Shown piece after piece: positions 16,288-27,200 of a DNA stretch of 64,000 nucleotides. This DNA comes from Desulfobacterium sp. (GTDB taxonomy: Bacteria; Desulfobacterota; Desulfobacteria; Desulfobacterales; Desulfobacteraceae), in assembly GCA_030145245.1 (NCBI GenBank), contig JAQYWC010000051.1, positions 1 through 64,000 on the forward strand, given 5' to 3'. How positions within the stretch are numbered: position 1 is the stretch's first letter; each line of letters opens with the position of its first letter. The notes under the pieces were generated by a model, which did not search any database, was not told the origin of the DNA, and saw only the letters and a program-made list of their open reading frames with translations. Both the position numbers and the translations under genes were made by a program.

Positions 16288-18408
16288 ATGACAGAATCCG
16301 GTAACAGAAATAATCAGTACCCCATCATTGGACTGCTGGCCCTCAAACACGGTCTCATCGAACAAAAGGATCTTGACAAAGCCTGGTTGGAGTGCAGGAA
16401 GACCGACCAGCCGGACCAGACGTTTGCCGACTACCTGCTGAAGCACGAACTGGTTTCAAGCCTTGACATGAAGCGGCTTGTCACCGCATCCAGGGCCATG
16501 GAGATCCGAAACAAGGACGTGAAATTCGGCACCATTGCCATTGAAAAGGGCTTTATCACCAACACCCTCCTAAAGCTGGCGCTGGATGAACAAAAACATC
16601 AAATGACCAGATACAAACGCTCCAAGCTCCTGGGGGACATACTGGTTGAGGCCGCATTGATCTCCAAACGTCAGCGGAACTACATTCTCAAGGAGCAGAA
16701 CCGGGTCAGGGAACTCAACCAGGCCAACAAGGAAGATGCTGCAGCCCAGGCCGATACAGAGACAGAGCCTGGAGAGCCATCCAACGGGGCTGCCGGCAAC
16801 AACGGCAACGCACTGACCTCGGAAAACCTGGAAAGGGGAATCAAACTTCTGCTCCCCCAGGATGCCCTTGCCGCCTACCTCTCCAAAAACGATGATTTTG
16901 ACGACAACATCACCGCCCAGGAGATCTTGGATATGCTGGCTGAAAAGCACATCATGTTCGGTCTTGTGGACAGAACCCTGATCAACGGATTCATCAAATC
17001 CGGCGGTTTCAAGACAAAACCCTTCCGGATCGCCAAGGGCATCGAGCCCCAAAAGGGAGTTCACGCATCCATCAAATACTTTTTTGACACCGAGTCCCTC
17101 AAGGTGGGAGAGATCAAAAAGGGAGTCATAGACTTCAAGGAAAGGGGTGAAATTCCAAGGTTGGCCGCCGGAGACATTCTTGCGGAGAAAACCCCCCTGG
17201 TGGAAGCCCGGGACGGAAGAAACGTGTTCGGCGAAGTTGCCGCCCCCTCCCCTGCCAAGGATGTGAAGATGAAATACGGCAAGGGGGCAAGGCTTTCCGA
17301 GGAAGGATTAAAGCTCGTTGCCCAGATCGACGGCCAGCCAAAGCTCTCCTGGTCCGGAGTTGTCAGCGTGCTGGACGAATTTACAACCAAGGGAAACGTG
17401 GATTACGAGACCGGCCATATCGACTACAAGGGAAATGTCAAGATCAAGGGGTGCGTCCAGAACGGCTTCAAGGTCACGGGAGAAAGTATCCGGGCGGAGG
17501 AGATCGACGGCGGCATCATCCATGCCGAAGGTGACCTGAGCATTGCAGGCGGCATCAACGAGGCCGTGATCTATGCCAAGGGCAATGTCTGGGCAAAGTT
17601 CATCCACAAATCAAAGATCCTCTGCATGGGCGACGTCTATACCACCAAGGAGATCGTTGAGTCGACCATTGAAAACAGCGGTGCCTGCATCATCAACCAG
17701 GGCAAGATCATCGCCTCGGAGATCACCTCAAAAATGGGCGTCCATGCCGGAAGCGTGGGCACGGACCGGGCAAACCCCGCCAAACTAAAGGTCGGGGTGG
17801 ACATCTTTGTCATGAAGGAGCTGGAGCAGCTCAAAACCACCATTGCCGAATGCAGGAAGACCCTTATTCTGTCCAAGGAGGAAAAAGAGAAACTCGGGCT
17901 TCAGATCAAAGGGGAACAGAAAACCACCTCTAACCTTGCCCATATCCAGGATCGCCTGCTGACAGCCCAGAGGGAAACCAAGGCCGAGATCGCCTCCCTG
18001 GAGAAATCCAATGACCAGGAAGGACTTGGGGAGATGAAGTCCAGGCTTCAAGCACTGAAAAAGAAGACAGCCACAGCCGAAGAGGACCTGAACAACAACT
18101 TTGAAACCGTGGAGTTCCTGGAAGAAAAGCGTAACACGCTCAATGAGACCATCAAAACCGTAAAGGGAAAACTGGGAGAGCATATCCTGGAGCGGGATGA
18201 ACTCGAAAAATGGGCCAAGAAGACCCCGGGGGTTGCCGAGGTCGATGTCACAAACGTACTGACGGCCGGTACAAAAGTTGCCGGCGTCCACTCGGAAACC
18301 ACCATAGAGAAAACCCTAAAACGGGCCAAGCTCAAGGAACTCAGGTTTACCCAGCCCGGCCAGGACAAGGACAAGGGATGGTGGGAGATGCGCATCACCC
18401 CCCACTGA
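16288..18408 (+). CDS. DUF342 (FapA-type) protein with N-terminal helical domain
   Basis: The protein has 706 residues. Residues ~1-150 contain a repeated pattern like GLLALKHGLIEQKDLDKAWLE, reminiscent of MshEN/GspE N-terminal c-di-GMP-binding domains. Residues ~230-530 are a FapA/DUF342 beta-helix-like core (GKGARLSEEG, GNVDYETGHIDYKGNVKIKG, GGIIHAEGDLSIAGGI, AGSVGTDRANPAKLKVG). The C-terminus is a long coiled coil (~515-650) and a short tail. DUF342 proteins are poorly understood; some affect motility, cell surface or development. The gene lies 18 bp after ispH-ubiA, completing the parAB operon, and overlaps the convergent acyltransferase gene by 14 bp. Confidence 0.8.
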   Translation: MTESGNRNNQYPIIGLLALKHGLIEQKDLDKAWLECRKTDQPDQTFADYLLKHELVSSLDMKRLVTASRAMEIRNKDVKFGTIAIEKGFITNTLLKLALDEQKHQMTRYKRSKLLGDILVEAALISKRQRNYILKEQNRVRELNQANKEDAAAQADTETEPGEPSNGAAGNNGNALTSENLERGIKLLLPQDALAAYLSKNDDFDDNITAQEILDMLAEKHIMFGLVDRTLINGFIKSGGFKTKPFRIAKGIEPQKGVHASIKYFFDTESLKVGEIKKGVIDFKERGEIPRLAAGDILAEKTPLVEARDGRNVFGEVAAPSPAKDVKMKYGKGARLSEEGLKLVAQIDGQPKLSWSGVVSVLDEFTTKGNVDYETGHIDYKGNVKIKGCVQNGFKVTGESIRAEEIDGGIIHAEGDLSIAGGINEAVIYAKGNVWAKFIHKSKILCMGDVYTTKEIVESTIENSGACIINQGKIIASEITSKMGVHAGSVGTDRANPAKLKVGVDIFVMKELEQLKTTIAECRKTLILSKEEKEKLGLQIKGEQKTTSNLAHIQDRLLTAQRETKAEIASLEKSNDQEGLGEMKSRLQALKKKTATAEEDLNNNFETVEFLEEKRNTLNETIKTVKGKLGEHILERDELEKWAKKTPGVAEVDVTNVLTAGTKVAGVHSETTIEKTLKRAKLKELRFTQPGQDKDKGWWEMRITPH

Positions 18409-19318
18409 CAGTAGAGCGGCCCGGCCGGCTGTCATGGAGGATCGCCTCAATCTTGCGGTCCTTATCCTCCCACAGGTCGTTGAGCCAGACACAAAAATCC
18501 TTTTTAAACGCCGTGTTGTTGAAATAATCCCCGGTGATCTCCCCGGTCACCGGCAACACCTCCACATCCAGGATGATGTGCCTCACCCGCCCCGAAATAA
18601 ACCCCCAAAAGTTTTCCACCCCGTCCGGGTAGACGATGGTCACGTTGACCACCTTGTGGAGACAATGGCCCATGGCGCCCAACACAAAGGCAACGCCGCC
18701 GGCCCTTGGTTTCAACAGCTGCTTAAACCCGGATCCCTGGGCCTGGTGCTTATTTTCCGAAAACCGTGTGCCTTCGACAAAATTCATCACCGACACCGGC
18801 GTGGTCCTGAACTTTTCACATGCCCTGCGGGTGCTCTCAAGATCCTTTCCCTTAAGATGGGGATACTTTTCCAGAAACTTCCTTGAGTAGCGCTGCATGA
18901 ACGGAAAATCAAGGGCCCACCAGGCAAGGCCGAGAAACGGCACCCAGATCAGCTCCTTTTTCAAAAAGAACTTCAAAAACGGAATCTTCTTGTTGAAAAC
19001 CGTTTGGAGCACAAGAATGTCGACCCAGGACTGGTGGTTGGAGACCACCAGGTACCACCCCTTGGGATCGAGGTTCTCCATCCCCCGGACATCCCATTGG
19101 ATGCGATTGAACAGGTCTGAATTCAATGAGTTGATGGTGATCCAGAGGGTGCTGATGGTGATCAGTCCTTTGTCGCACACCTTGGTAACAAAGGGGATGC
19201 GAACGACAAACTTGATAAAGGCCACCAAAAACAGTAGCGAACACAGGACTACCGTGTTGATAAGATAGAGTATAAATGAGAGCCCACCCTTTAACATCCC
19301 TGGAAGAAAATCGAGCAT
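18395..19318 (-). CDS. Membrane acyltransferase (PlsC/YihG-like)
   Basis: The protein has about 307 residues from MLDFLPG (a GTG lies three codons upstream). A hydrophobic N-terminal region (FILYLINTVVLCSLLFLVAFIKFVV) is followed by the acyltransferase motifs NHQSWVD (HX4D) and FVEGTRFS (EGTR). The overall pattern fits the YihG/LCLAT-type subgroup of lysophosphatidate acyltransferases, which acylate lysophospholipids at the inner membrane. AAAGGG precedes the start. Its place beside the megasynthase locus makes a role in using unusual acyl chains possible but unproven. Confidence 0.85.
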   Translation of the reverse strand: MLDFLPGMLKGGLSFILYLINTVVLCSLLFLVAFIKFVVRIPFVTKVCDKGLITISTLWITINSLNSDLFNRIQWDVRGMENLDPKGWYLVVSNHQSWVDILVLQTVFNKKIPFLKFFLKKELIWVPFLGLAWWALDFPFMQRYSRKFLEKYPHLKGKDLESTRRACEKFRTTPVSVMNFVEGTRFSENKHQAQGSGFKQLLKPRAGGVAFVLGAMGHCLHKVVNVTIVYPDGVENFWGFISGRVRHIILDVEVLPVTGEITGDYFNNTAFKKDFCVWLNDLWEDKDRKIEAILHDSRPGRSTVSGG

Positions 19319-19408
19319 GGATACCACCCTTTCAAGTTAAGCTGTTCCATGGGAAAGCTGCCGGCGACCAGACGCCGGTAACGATCCCACACCGAGTGTC
19401 GCTATCTG

Positions 19409-20893
19409 TTATGCGACATTCTCTTCAAAACCGTCAATATATTTTTTTACGGTTCTCCTGTCCAGCCCGGTTCTTTTTGCCACCTGCTCATAGGTATTGT
19501 GCTTCCGGTACAGCAGGGTGCAATACCCCGCCACCAGGGATGAAACCTCCATATTTCCGGCCTTGAGGCCCTGGACAAGCCGCTCCCCAAGATCCCTTTT
19601 TCCAGCCTGTTCCCGACCTTCATAGCTTTTGCGCAACAGCACCCTTCTTACACACTGCTCAAGCTCCCTCACATTACCCGGCCAGCGGTAATCAGGCCCA
19701 AGCTCCTTGTTGATGACCCGTTTCACCCGGGTGGTAAACTCCCCGGAAGCGGTCCCGGTCATGCGCTTCACCGTGAACGCCAACAGATCGTCCAGCTCGG
19801 TGGGGTCCTGGCTGATCCTCTCCCGCAAGGGCGGCACCTCGATGATGTCGGAACAGAGCCTGTAATAGAAATCGTCCCTGAACACCTCGCCGTTGAGGAT
19901 GGCGGAAACAGACCGGTTGGTTGCGGCAATGACCCTGCCCTGGAACCGGGACCTGAAATGGCTTCCCACCGGGGTGAAGAACCTCTCCTGAAGTATCTGG
20001 AGCAGCTTGACCTGCACATGGTCCGACACCTCTCCGATCTCGTCCAGCAGGATGGAACCGTGGGGGCTGCACCGGTCAAACACCCCCTGGTAATCGTCCA
20101 CAGCCCCGGTAAACGCCCCTTTCCTGTGACCGAACAGCTCAGACTCCAGCAGGGCCTCGGGAAACTGGGAGAGGTTCAGCGAGCTGAAGGCCCGGGTAAA
20201 GCTGACAGAAAACCGCCCCTTTTTCGGATCAAAGGGAATATAACCGCTTCGGCCCATGGCCATGGCCGCGGTTCCCTTCCCCGTTCCGGTCTCCCCCAGG
20301 ATCAGGGTTGAGAAATCCTCCATCCGGTTCCACAGATACCGGTCGTAAAGATCGATATTGTGGGTAAAGACATTATTCCACAGATTGCGCCGCAGGGTCT
20401 TCATGCACTGGCTGTTGCCCACAAGGGAGTGGGAAATAAAGAAAAAAGCCCGCCTCAGCTGAAAGGAAAAGGCAAAGTAGTGGAGAATGCTCTCTTCCGG
20501 AATCCCCCGCTTGCCCATGATGGTCATGGCCTCGTCTGCAAACGAAACCGGAATCGACTCGTCCCCGGCCTTGATCTGCTCCACAATAAGCTGGTCGAAC
20601 CGGTCCCGGAACTTGTAAAACAAGTCAAAAAGAAACACCGCCTTGATGATGACCCCGTCCTGGCCGCTGTAGGAGTCAAGATGCCCCCTGCCCTCCTTCT
20701 CCAGGCGGCGAACCCGCATGTCTATCTCCCGGATGTAGCGGTCACTGCTCTCGCTCTCGGAGAGTCCTGGAAACTGACCGGAAATTTTACGGTCCAGCTT
20801 CTCCCTCAGCTCACTGAATGGGTTGGCAAAGGCTGCCTTATACACCATCCTGAAAAAGTCCCTCTCCTCACTGTTCAACCTCTCTTTTTTCAT
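19409..20893 (-). CDS. Sigma54-dependent transcriptional activator
   Basis: The protein has 494 residues. The N-terminal ~170 residues form a domain I do not recognise; it has no receiver or GAF signature. The AAA+ domain carries GETGTGKG (Walker A), the sigma54-contacting loop GAFTGA, the LLDEIGEV Walker B and an arginine-finger region. The C-terminus has a Fis-type HTH (TYEQVAKRTGLDRRTVKKYI). It activates RNA polymerase-sigma54 from upstream sites. A strong ribosome site (AGGGAAGGG) precedes the ATG. It is divergent from the giant synthase gene, whose upstream region holds a good -24/-12 element, so it is the obvious candidate regulator. Confidence 0.9.
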   Translation of the reverse strand: MKKERLNSEERDFFRMVYKAAFANPFSELREKLDRKISGQFPGLSESESSDRYIREIDMRVRRLEKEGRGHLDSYSGQDGVIIKAVFLFDLFYKFRDRFDQLIVEQIKAGDESIPVSFADEAMTIMGKRGIPEESILHYFAFSFQLRRAFFFISHSLVGNSQCMKTLRRNLWNNVFTHNIDLYDRYLWNRMEDFSTLILGETGTGKGTAAMAMGRSGYIPFDPKKGRFSVSFTRAFSSLNLSQFPEALLESELFGHRKGAFTGAVDDYQGVFDRCSPHGSILLDEIGEVSDHVQVKLLQILQERFFTPVGSHFRSRFQGRVIAATNRSVSAILNGEVFRDDFYYRLCSDIIEVPPLRERISQDPTELDDLLAFTVKRMTGTASGEFTTRVKRVINKELGPDYRWPGNVRELEQCVRRVLLRKSYEGREQAGKRDLGERLVQGLKAGNMEVSSLVAGYCTLLYRKHNTYEQVAKRTGLDRRTVKKYIDGFEENVA

Positions 20894-21032
20894 ACGCCCT
20901 TCCCTCTATGCACTTATTGTACACGCCATGTTCATTTTTTGTATAGTCCCCCCACAGCTACCACAGGAGCAGAAACAAGGCAACCCCAAAAATCCCCTTT
21001 GATTTCAGCAAAATGTTTTTTTTTGTTCAGGT

Positions 21033-21047
21033 TGGCACAATAGTTGT
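21033..21047 (+). promoter_or_regulatory. Sigma54 (-24/-12) promoter of the megasynthase gene
   Basis: TGGCAC-AATAG-TTGT matches the consensus TGGCAC-N5-TTGC with exact spacing and one mismatch (T for the -12 C). Transcription would start near 21059 and give a ~197-nt leader. The divergent gene encodes a sigma54 activator with an intact GAFTGA loop. Confidence 0.75.
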
Positions 21048-21097
21048 ATTAGTTGCAGCAATTAAGATGCGCAGGGTGCGGAAAGCCCCGATCTTTA

Positions 21098-21170
21098 GGG
21101 GTCAGGCTTAGCTTATTATGATTAGGCTCAAAGGGATGAGCAACGACATCAATAAGCTAAGCCTGACCCC
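21098..21170. repeat. REP-like inverted repeat, copy 3 (perfect 20-bp arms)
   Basis: GGGGTCAGGCTTAGCTTATT at 21098-21117 pairs perfectly with 21151-21170 around a 33-nt spacer. It lies between the predicted sigma54 start site and the synthase ATG, so it should fold in the mRNA leader and could affect stability or translation. Confidence 0.85.
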
Positions 21171-21255
21171 CAAAACAAGCAAGCTAGAGGAAACACCCAT
21201 TTTTTTTTTAATGGAAAGCCTCATTTAATGCGACATATAACGGAGATACATTGCT

Positions 21256-24200
21256 ATGATAACAAGACTTTTCAATTCCAGACTTCCTTTGATGGTCTAC
21301 AACCCGTCCAAGCTTTTCTCATTAGACTTCTTTACCAGGGCGTTCAGGGCTGGAGCCCTTCCCGTATTTGACAGTGAGTTTCTCTCAAATACGGAAATCC
21401 TCGACCGGGTAAAAACCCTTGCCAGGACTGACATCCTCTTTGGATTGAGACTGGTGAGCCCGGATGAGACCCTCCTTAAAGAGCTCAAGGCCTTGAACGC
21501 CCCCAATCTTGACTGTGTGGTCACCCCCCTCGGCAAGGGGGAGACCCCGGTTGATCTTGACGGATTCTCAGAGACAAAGATCATCCTCGAGGTCAGGGAT
21601 ATTGAAATGAACGAGGCCATCGAGGCGGTGGAGCCCCATGGATTGATTATCAGGGGAAACGAGGCCGGAGGAAGGGTCTCCAACTACTCCGCTTTTATCC
21701 TCATGCAATGGTATCTTCAGAACAGTACCCTTCCCATCGTGGTCCATGGCGGTGTGGGCCGGTACACGGCTGCAGGCATGTTTGCCGCAGGCGTAAGCGC
21801 CGTAATCCTGGACAGCCAGGTATGGCTCACCAAAGAGAGCCCGCTCTCGGACAACTTTAAAAAATTGCTTTCCTCGGTTGACGAGGGCGACTCATTGGAG
21901 ATCGTCGTTGACAACCACACAAGATACAGGGTTTTTGCTAAGCTCGGCACCAAGGTGGCCAAGGATCTCAAGGAAGAGGCCATCGTTCTGGGTGAAGGCA
22001 AGGATGCAGGCCGGACCATCTACCAGGAGATATCAAAGAAGATCACCTCCCTTGGGGACGCGGAAGCAACACCAGTCCAGAGCCTCTTTTACCTGGGCCA
22101 GGACGCCTTTTTTGCAAAAGATTTTTCCTCGATCTCAACTGATCTTGAAGAGCTGATCTCAACCTTTTTCTCCGCCATCGGAGAGAGCCTGGCCGTTGTA
22201 GACCTCCACGATCCCATTCGACCGGGTACAGCCCTGGCCAGGGAGCACGGCACCGCCCTGCCCCTGATCCAGGGCCCCATGGCCAACATCAGCGACAACG
22301 CCGACTTTGCCGCCCAGGTGCTCGAAGCCGGCGCCCTGCCCTTCTTTGCCGTGGGCAGCCTTCCCGCCCCCCTTGCCGATTCCATGCTCAAGGGCGCCCA
22401 TGAAAAGGTCAAAACCTTTGGTGCGGGACTTGTCGGCATAGAGGCTTTTAATCCGGCCGTTGAGAAGCATCTTGCCATGGTGAAGCAGTACAAGGTTCCC
22501 TTTGCCCTGTTTGCAGGGGGCATCGCCTCCCAGGCCCAGGAGCTTGAAAAAGCCGGAACCAAGACCTATCTCCACACCCCTTCCCTTGCCATGCTGGAGA
22601 GTGCGGAAAAGAACGGCTGCACCCGGTTCATCCTCGAGGGCAAGGAGGCCGGCGGCCACATCGGCTCCCTGTCAAGCCTGGTTCTGTGGGAAGCGGCCGT
22701 ATCAAACCTTCTCAACTCCCAAAAAATGGATCTGTCAAAACAGAGTCTTGTGTTTGCAGGCGGCATCTCAACCACCTGCGGCTCCTGGTTCATCTCAGGC
22801 CTCTCATCCATCCTTGCGGCAAAGGGCGTCAAGATCGGCATCCAGGTGGGAAGCGCCTATCTCTTTTCCAGGGAGATCGTAGACACCGGGAGCATCAAGG
22901 AGCAGTACCAGGAGATCATCGCAAAAGAGAACGATACCATGGTGATCGGCGGGAGCGTGGGACTTGCTTCCAGAACCGCCCCCACCGAGTTTGCCCGGAT
23001 GATGATTAAGACCGAAAAAGAGATGATCCGGAACCATGAGCCCCTGGAGAAAAGAAAACGCTCGTTTGAGAAACGTAATATCGGTTCCCTTCTCATCGGC
23101 GCCAAGGGGTTTCTGCCCGATTTCAAAAAGCCGGGCGAGGAAAACTTCACCTATTTTGAGGGAGAGCAGCACAAGGAACTGGGCAACTTTCTTGTGGGAG
23201 ACAGTCTTGCTTTTTTCAACGGCCAGATCTCCATTGACGACATCCACTCAACCCTGTTCGATGACAAAGATTCCCTGTTCAGGAACCTGGGCGCCCTGGA
23301 GGTCTTCTCCTCCGACCACAACAGCATCAACGACGAAATCGCCGTTATCGGCATGGGCTGCATCCTGCCGGGAGCAAGTTCCCCGGAGCAGCTGTGGGAG
23401 TCTGTCCTTGAGAAAAAGTATGCCATCCACGAAATCCCCGACACCCGCATGCGCCACGATCTCTACTTTGATCCCGACAAGTCAGCCGAGGACAAGAGCT
23501 ACACCCTCAAGGCCGGCCTTGTGGACGACTACAAATTTGACGGGGAACGGTTCGGCTACAACAAGGAAAAGTCGGCAAAACTATCAAGAAGCCAGCAGAT
23601 GCTCCTGGAAGCGACCTACCAGGCGGTTGAGAATGCAGGCTATCTTAGCGAGGACAACCGGCTTCGGATGATAGATCCGGAACGAACCGCAGTCATTGTT
23701 GCCACCTGCCTCGGCAACGAGCTTGGCAACGAGCTCCAATTCAAATATCACTTTCCCGAACTCATTGCCATGCTGGAAAAGACGGAAAGCTATGCCGCCC
23801 TCCCGGACCCGGAAAAGAAAAAAATCATTGACCAGCTCCAGAAAGGGCTTGAGGGAGACAACCCGGGATATGACCCGGTCCACGGCATGCTCCTCAACAT
23901 CGAGGCATCCAGGATTGCAAGGCACCTGGGAGTAAGGGGCCCCAACTATATCGTGGACGCGGCCTGCGCCTCCTCCTTCACCGCCATTGAGGCGGCCCAG
24001 GGAGAGCTGCTCGCAGGCGAGGTGGACCAGGTTATCGTGGGAGGTGTCAACACCCACCTTGCTCCGGAATCCTTTGTCGGGTTCTGCAAAATGGGCGCAC
24101 TTTCCGCCAAGGGATCCTACCCATTTGACGAGCGGGCCGACGGCTTTGTCCTTGGTGAGGGCGCCGCAACCTTTGTCCTCAAACGGATGAAGGATGCCCT

Positions 24201-27200
24201 CCGGGACGGTGACAATATCCATGGCGTCATCAAGGCGATCGGATCCAGTTCCGACGGCAAGGGCAAGTCCATTGCAGCCCCCAAGATCCAGGGCCAGGCC
24301 CTGGCCCTGGAACGCTGCTTTGAAAAGATGAAATCCCCTGTAACCCCCGCTGACATCGGCTTTATCGAGGCCCACGGCACCAGCACCATCATGGGGGACC
24401 AGGCGGAACTCAATACCCTGAAGATGGTCTACGGGGATACCAAGGCCGGCATCAGTTCGGTCAAGTCCCAGATCGGCCATCTCCTGGGAGGCGCCGGAGC
24501 CGCAGGCCTTGCCAAGGCGCTCCTGGCGGTCAAGAACGGGGTACTTCCCCCCAACGGCCAGTTTGAGAAGCTCTCCCACAACCACGATCTTGCCGACACC
24601 TCCCTCTACATCCTGGAGGAGCAACGCCCCTGGGAGACAGAGAACAACGCCACCCGGAAGGCCGGCATCAGCGCCTACGGATTCGGCGGCATCAACTACC
24701 ACATGGTGGTGGAAGAGTATCGCAAGGATTATACGCCCGTGAAAAGAACCATCTTCGCGGACACGGACTACGATTTCAACGACGACAGGATCGTCGTGGC
24801 AGGCCTCGGCGTCTGCCTGCCCGGGGCAAAGAACACCCAGGAGTTCTGGCAGCGGCTTGAGACCGGCGAGAAGCAGCTTTCGCCCATCCCGGAGGAGCGT
24901 TTTTCCAACCCGGCCTATGCCGCCTTTGACAAGGACTCCATCTACCACATCCCCACAGTAAATGCCGGGGTGATAGAAAATTTCAAGTTCAACAACGCAA
25001 AGTACAGAACACCCCCGAAAACCGTGCGCTCCCTTGAGCCGGGCCAGCTCTACGGCCTGGACGCGGCAGACGAGGCCATCGACTCTTCAGGCCTTGGCAA
25101 ATATCTGGTGGAGGGCAACCGTACCGGGGTCATCCTCGGCACCATCCCGGGGGAGCGGCAGAACAAGAACATCCTCAGGATCAGGAAACAGCTGGTCGGC
25201 GAGATCATCGAACAGACCCAGGGCATGGCAGAAGGACAGGCCAGTGCCATTGCAGGGGAACTGGTGGAAGCCATCCGGGCCCGGATTCCCGAGAACAACG
25301 AAGACACCACCCCGGGACTTTTGTCCAACATCATCTCGGGCAGGATCGCCAACCACTTTGGCCTGAACGGCGCCAACTATGTGGTGGACGCCTCCTGTGC
25401 CTCTTCAGTGATCGCCATCCGGAACGGTGCCAGGAACCTGTTGTTCAAGGATCTGGATTATGTCCTGGCAGGTGGCGTGGACGCCAATCTCTATCCTGCG
25501 GTCCTCATGGCCTTCAAGCGCCTGGGGCTTTTGTCGGAAAACGAGTGCAACTTCTTTGACCAGCGGGCCGACGGCTACGTCATGGGCGAGGGTGCGGCCA
25601 TCCACGTGCTCACCACCTATAAGAAGGCCAAAGAGGCGGGCATGACCATCCTGGCTGAGCTCAACCCCATAGCCATCAAGTCCAGCGCCCCGGACCACCT
25701 CCTGGCACCCTCTGAAACCACCTTTGTGAAAACCATCAACGAGTGCTACCGGAAAAACAACACCCGGAAGAAGGATATCGACCATCTCGACCTGTTCGCC
25801 TTTTCCAACGTCCTGGGTGACATGATCGAGAAACAGGTGGTTGAAAAATGCTTTGACCACCCGGTCTATTGCGGAAACGTCAAGCCCCAGTTCGGTTATT
25901 TCAAGGCGGCCAACCCGGCCGTTGCCCTGGCAAAGCTTGCACTGATGAACCAGAACCGCACCGTGCTGCCGGATTTCAACTATTCAGCAGAGAACTCCAC
26001 CATGAAGGATCACGGGATTCTCAAGCACTGCAACGGCATCACCCCAGTGGACAAAAACCGGCCCATGAAGATCGCCACCAATGTCAACGGCATCGGCGGC
26101 AACCACTGCCACATGATCGTCACCACCCTGCCCGCCGCCCTGACCGGGGAACGAAAGTTCAACGACACGGAGGCAGCCACCCCGGCCCAGGAGGACTTCC
26201 CGACGCCTGCCACGGAAACCGCGGTCTCCTACTCGGCGAACGGAGACGGTAAAAAGCAGCGCATGGTTGCCCTTCTTTCCGGCCAGGGTTCCCAGCGGCC
26301 CGGCATGATGAAGGACCTTTATGATTCGGATTCCGTCATCCGGGCCATCATGGACCAGGGAGAGGAGATCTTTGTCAAGGAGCGGGGCTACTCGCTGCTT
26401 GAGATCATGTTCGGCAACGACAAGCGGCTGAACCTCACTGAAAACACCCAGCCGGCCGTGTTCCTGTCGTCGGCTGCCCTGTTTGAGAGACTCAGCGCCC
26501 AGGGATTCAGCCCGGATCTCTTCATCGGCCACAGCGTCGGCGAGTACACAGCACTTTTCTGCAGCGGCATGCTCAACTTTGACCAGGCCATGGGCCTGAT
26601 CATCAAGCGGTCCGAACTGATGAAGCAGGCTAGCCTGAAGCATCCGGGCAAGATCATGGTTGTGTTCAGGAACGAAAAAGAGACGGCAACCTTTATCCGG
26701 AAGTCCTTTCTTTCCGACATCTACATCACCAACAAAAACAGCGAAAACCAGACCGCTGTCTCGGGAAATGCCGAGGCCATCGAAAAGTTCTGCAACTACC
26801 TGTCCGAGAACCACGTGGTGTACAAGAAGCTCAACCTTTCAGGTGCCTTCCACACCCCGCTGTTCAGCGAGGCCGCCCAGGAGCTGAGGGACTACCTTGA
26901 CACCATCACATTCAACGAGACCCGTTTCGGCCGGGTGATCTCCAATGTCACGGCAACGCCCTACCCTGAGAACCGGCGGGCGGTCAAGGATCTCCTTGCA
27001 AAGCAGATCACAAACCCGGTGGAGTTCATCAGCTCCATCGAGTCTGTCTATGCCGCGGGCAAGACCCACTTCATCGAGATCGGCCCGTCCCGGCTGCTCA
27101 CCAACCTTCTGAAGAACATCAACATTGCCGAGTACCAGACGGCTGTCACCGTTGATGCCAAAAAAGGCGAAGTGGAAAGCTTTGAGGAGTGCCGGAACCA

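Larger units (their letters stand above)
20894..21255. other. Regulatory intergenic region between the sigma54 activator and the megasynthase
   Basis: These 362 bp have no gene. They contain a sigma54 promoter facing the synthase (21033-21047), a perfect REP-like inverted repeat inside the expected leader (21098-21170), and AT-rich sequence near 20915-20945 that probably drives the divergent activator (TACAAT on the minus strand close to its start). Confidence 0.7.

Noticed and set aside
23584-24948. Long antisense frame (454 codons) within the megasynthase gene
   Set aside because: It lies opposite a strongly conserved KS domain, has no recognisable family or ribosome site, and is expected from third-position GC bias.
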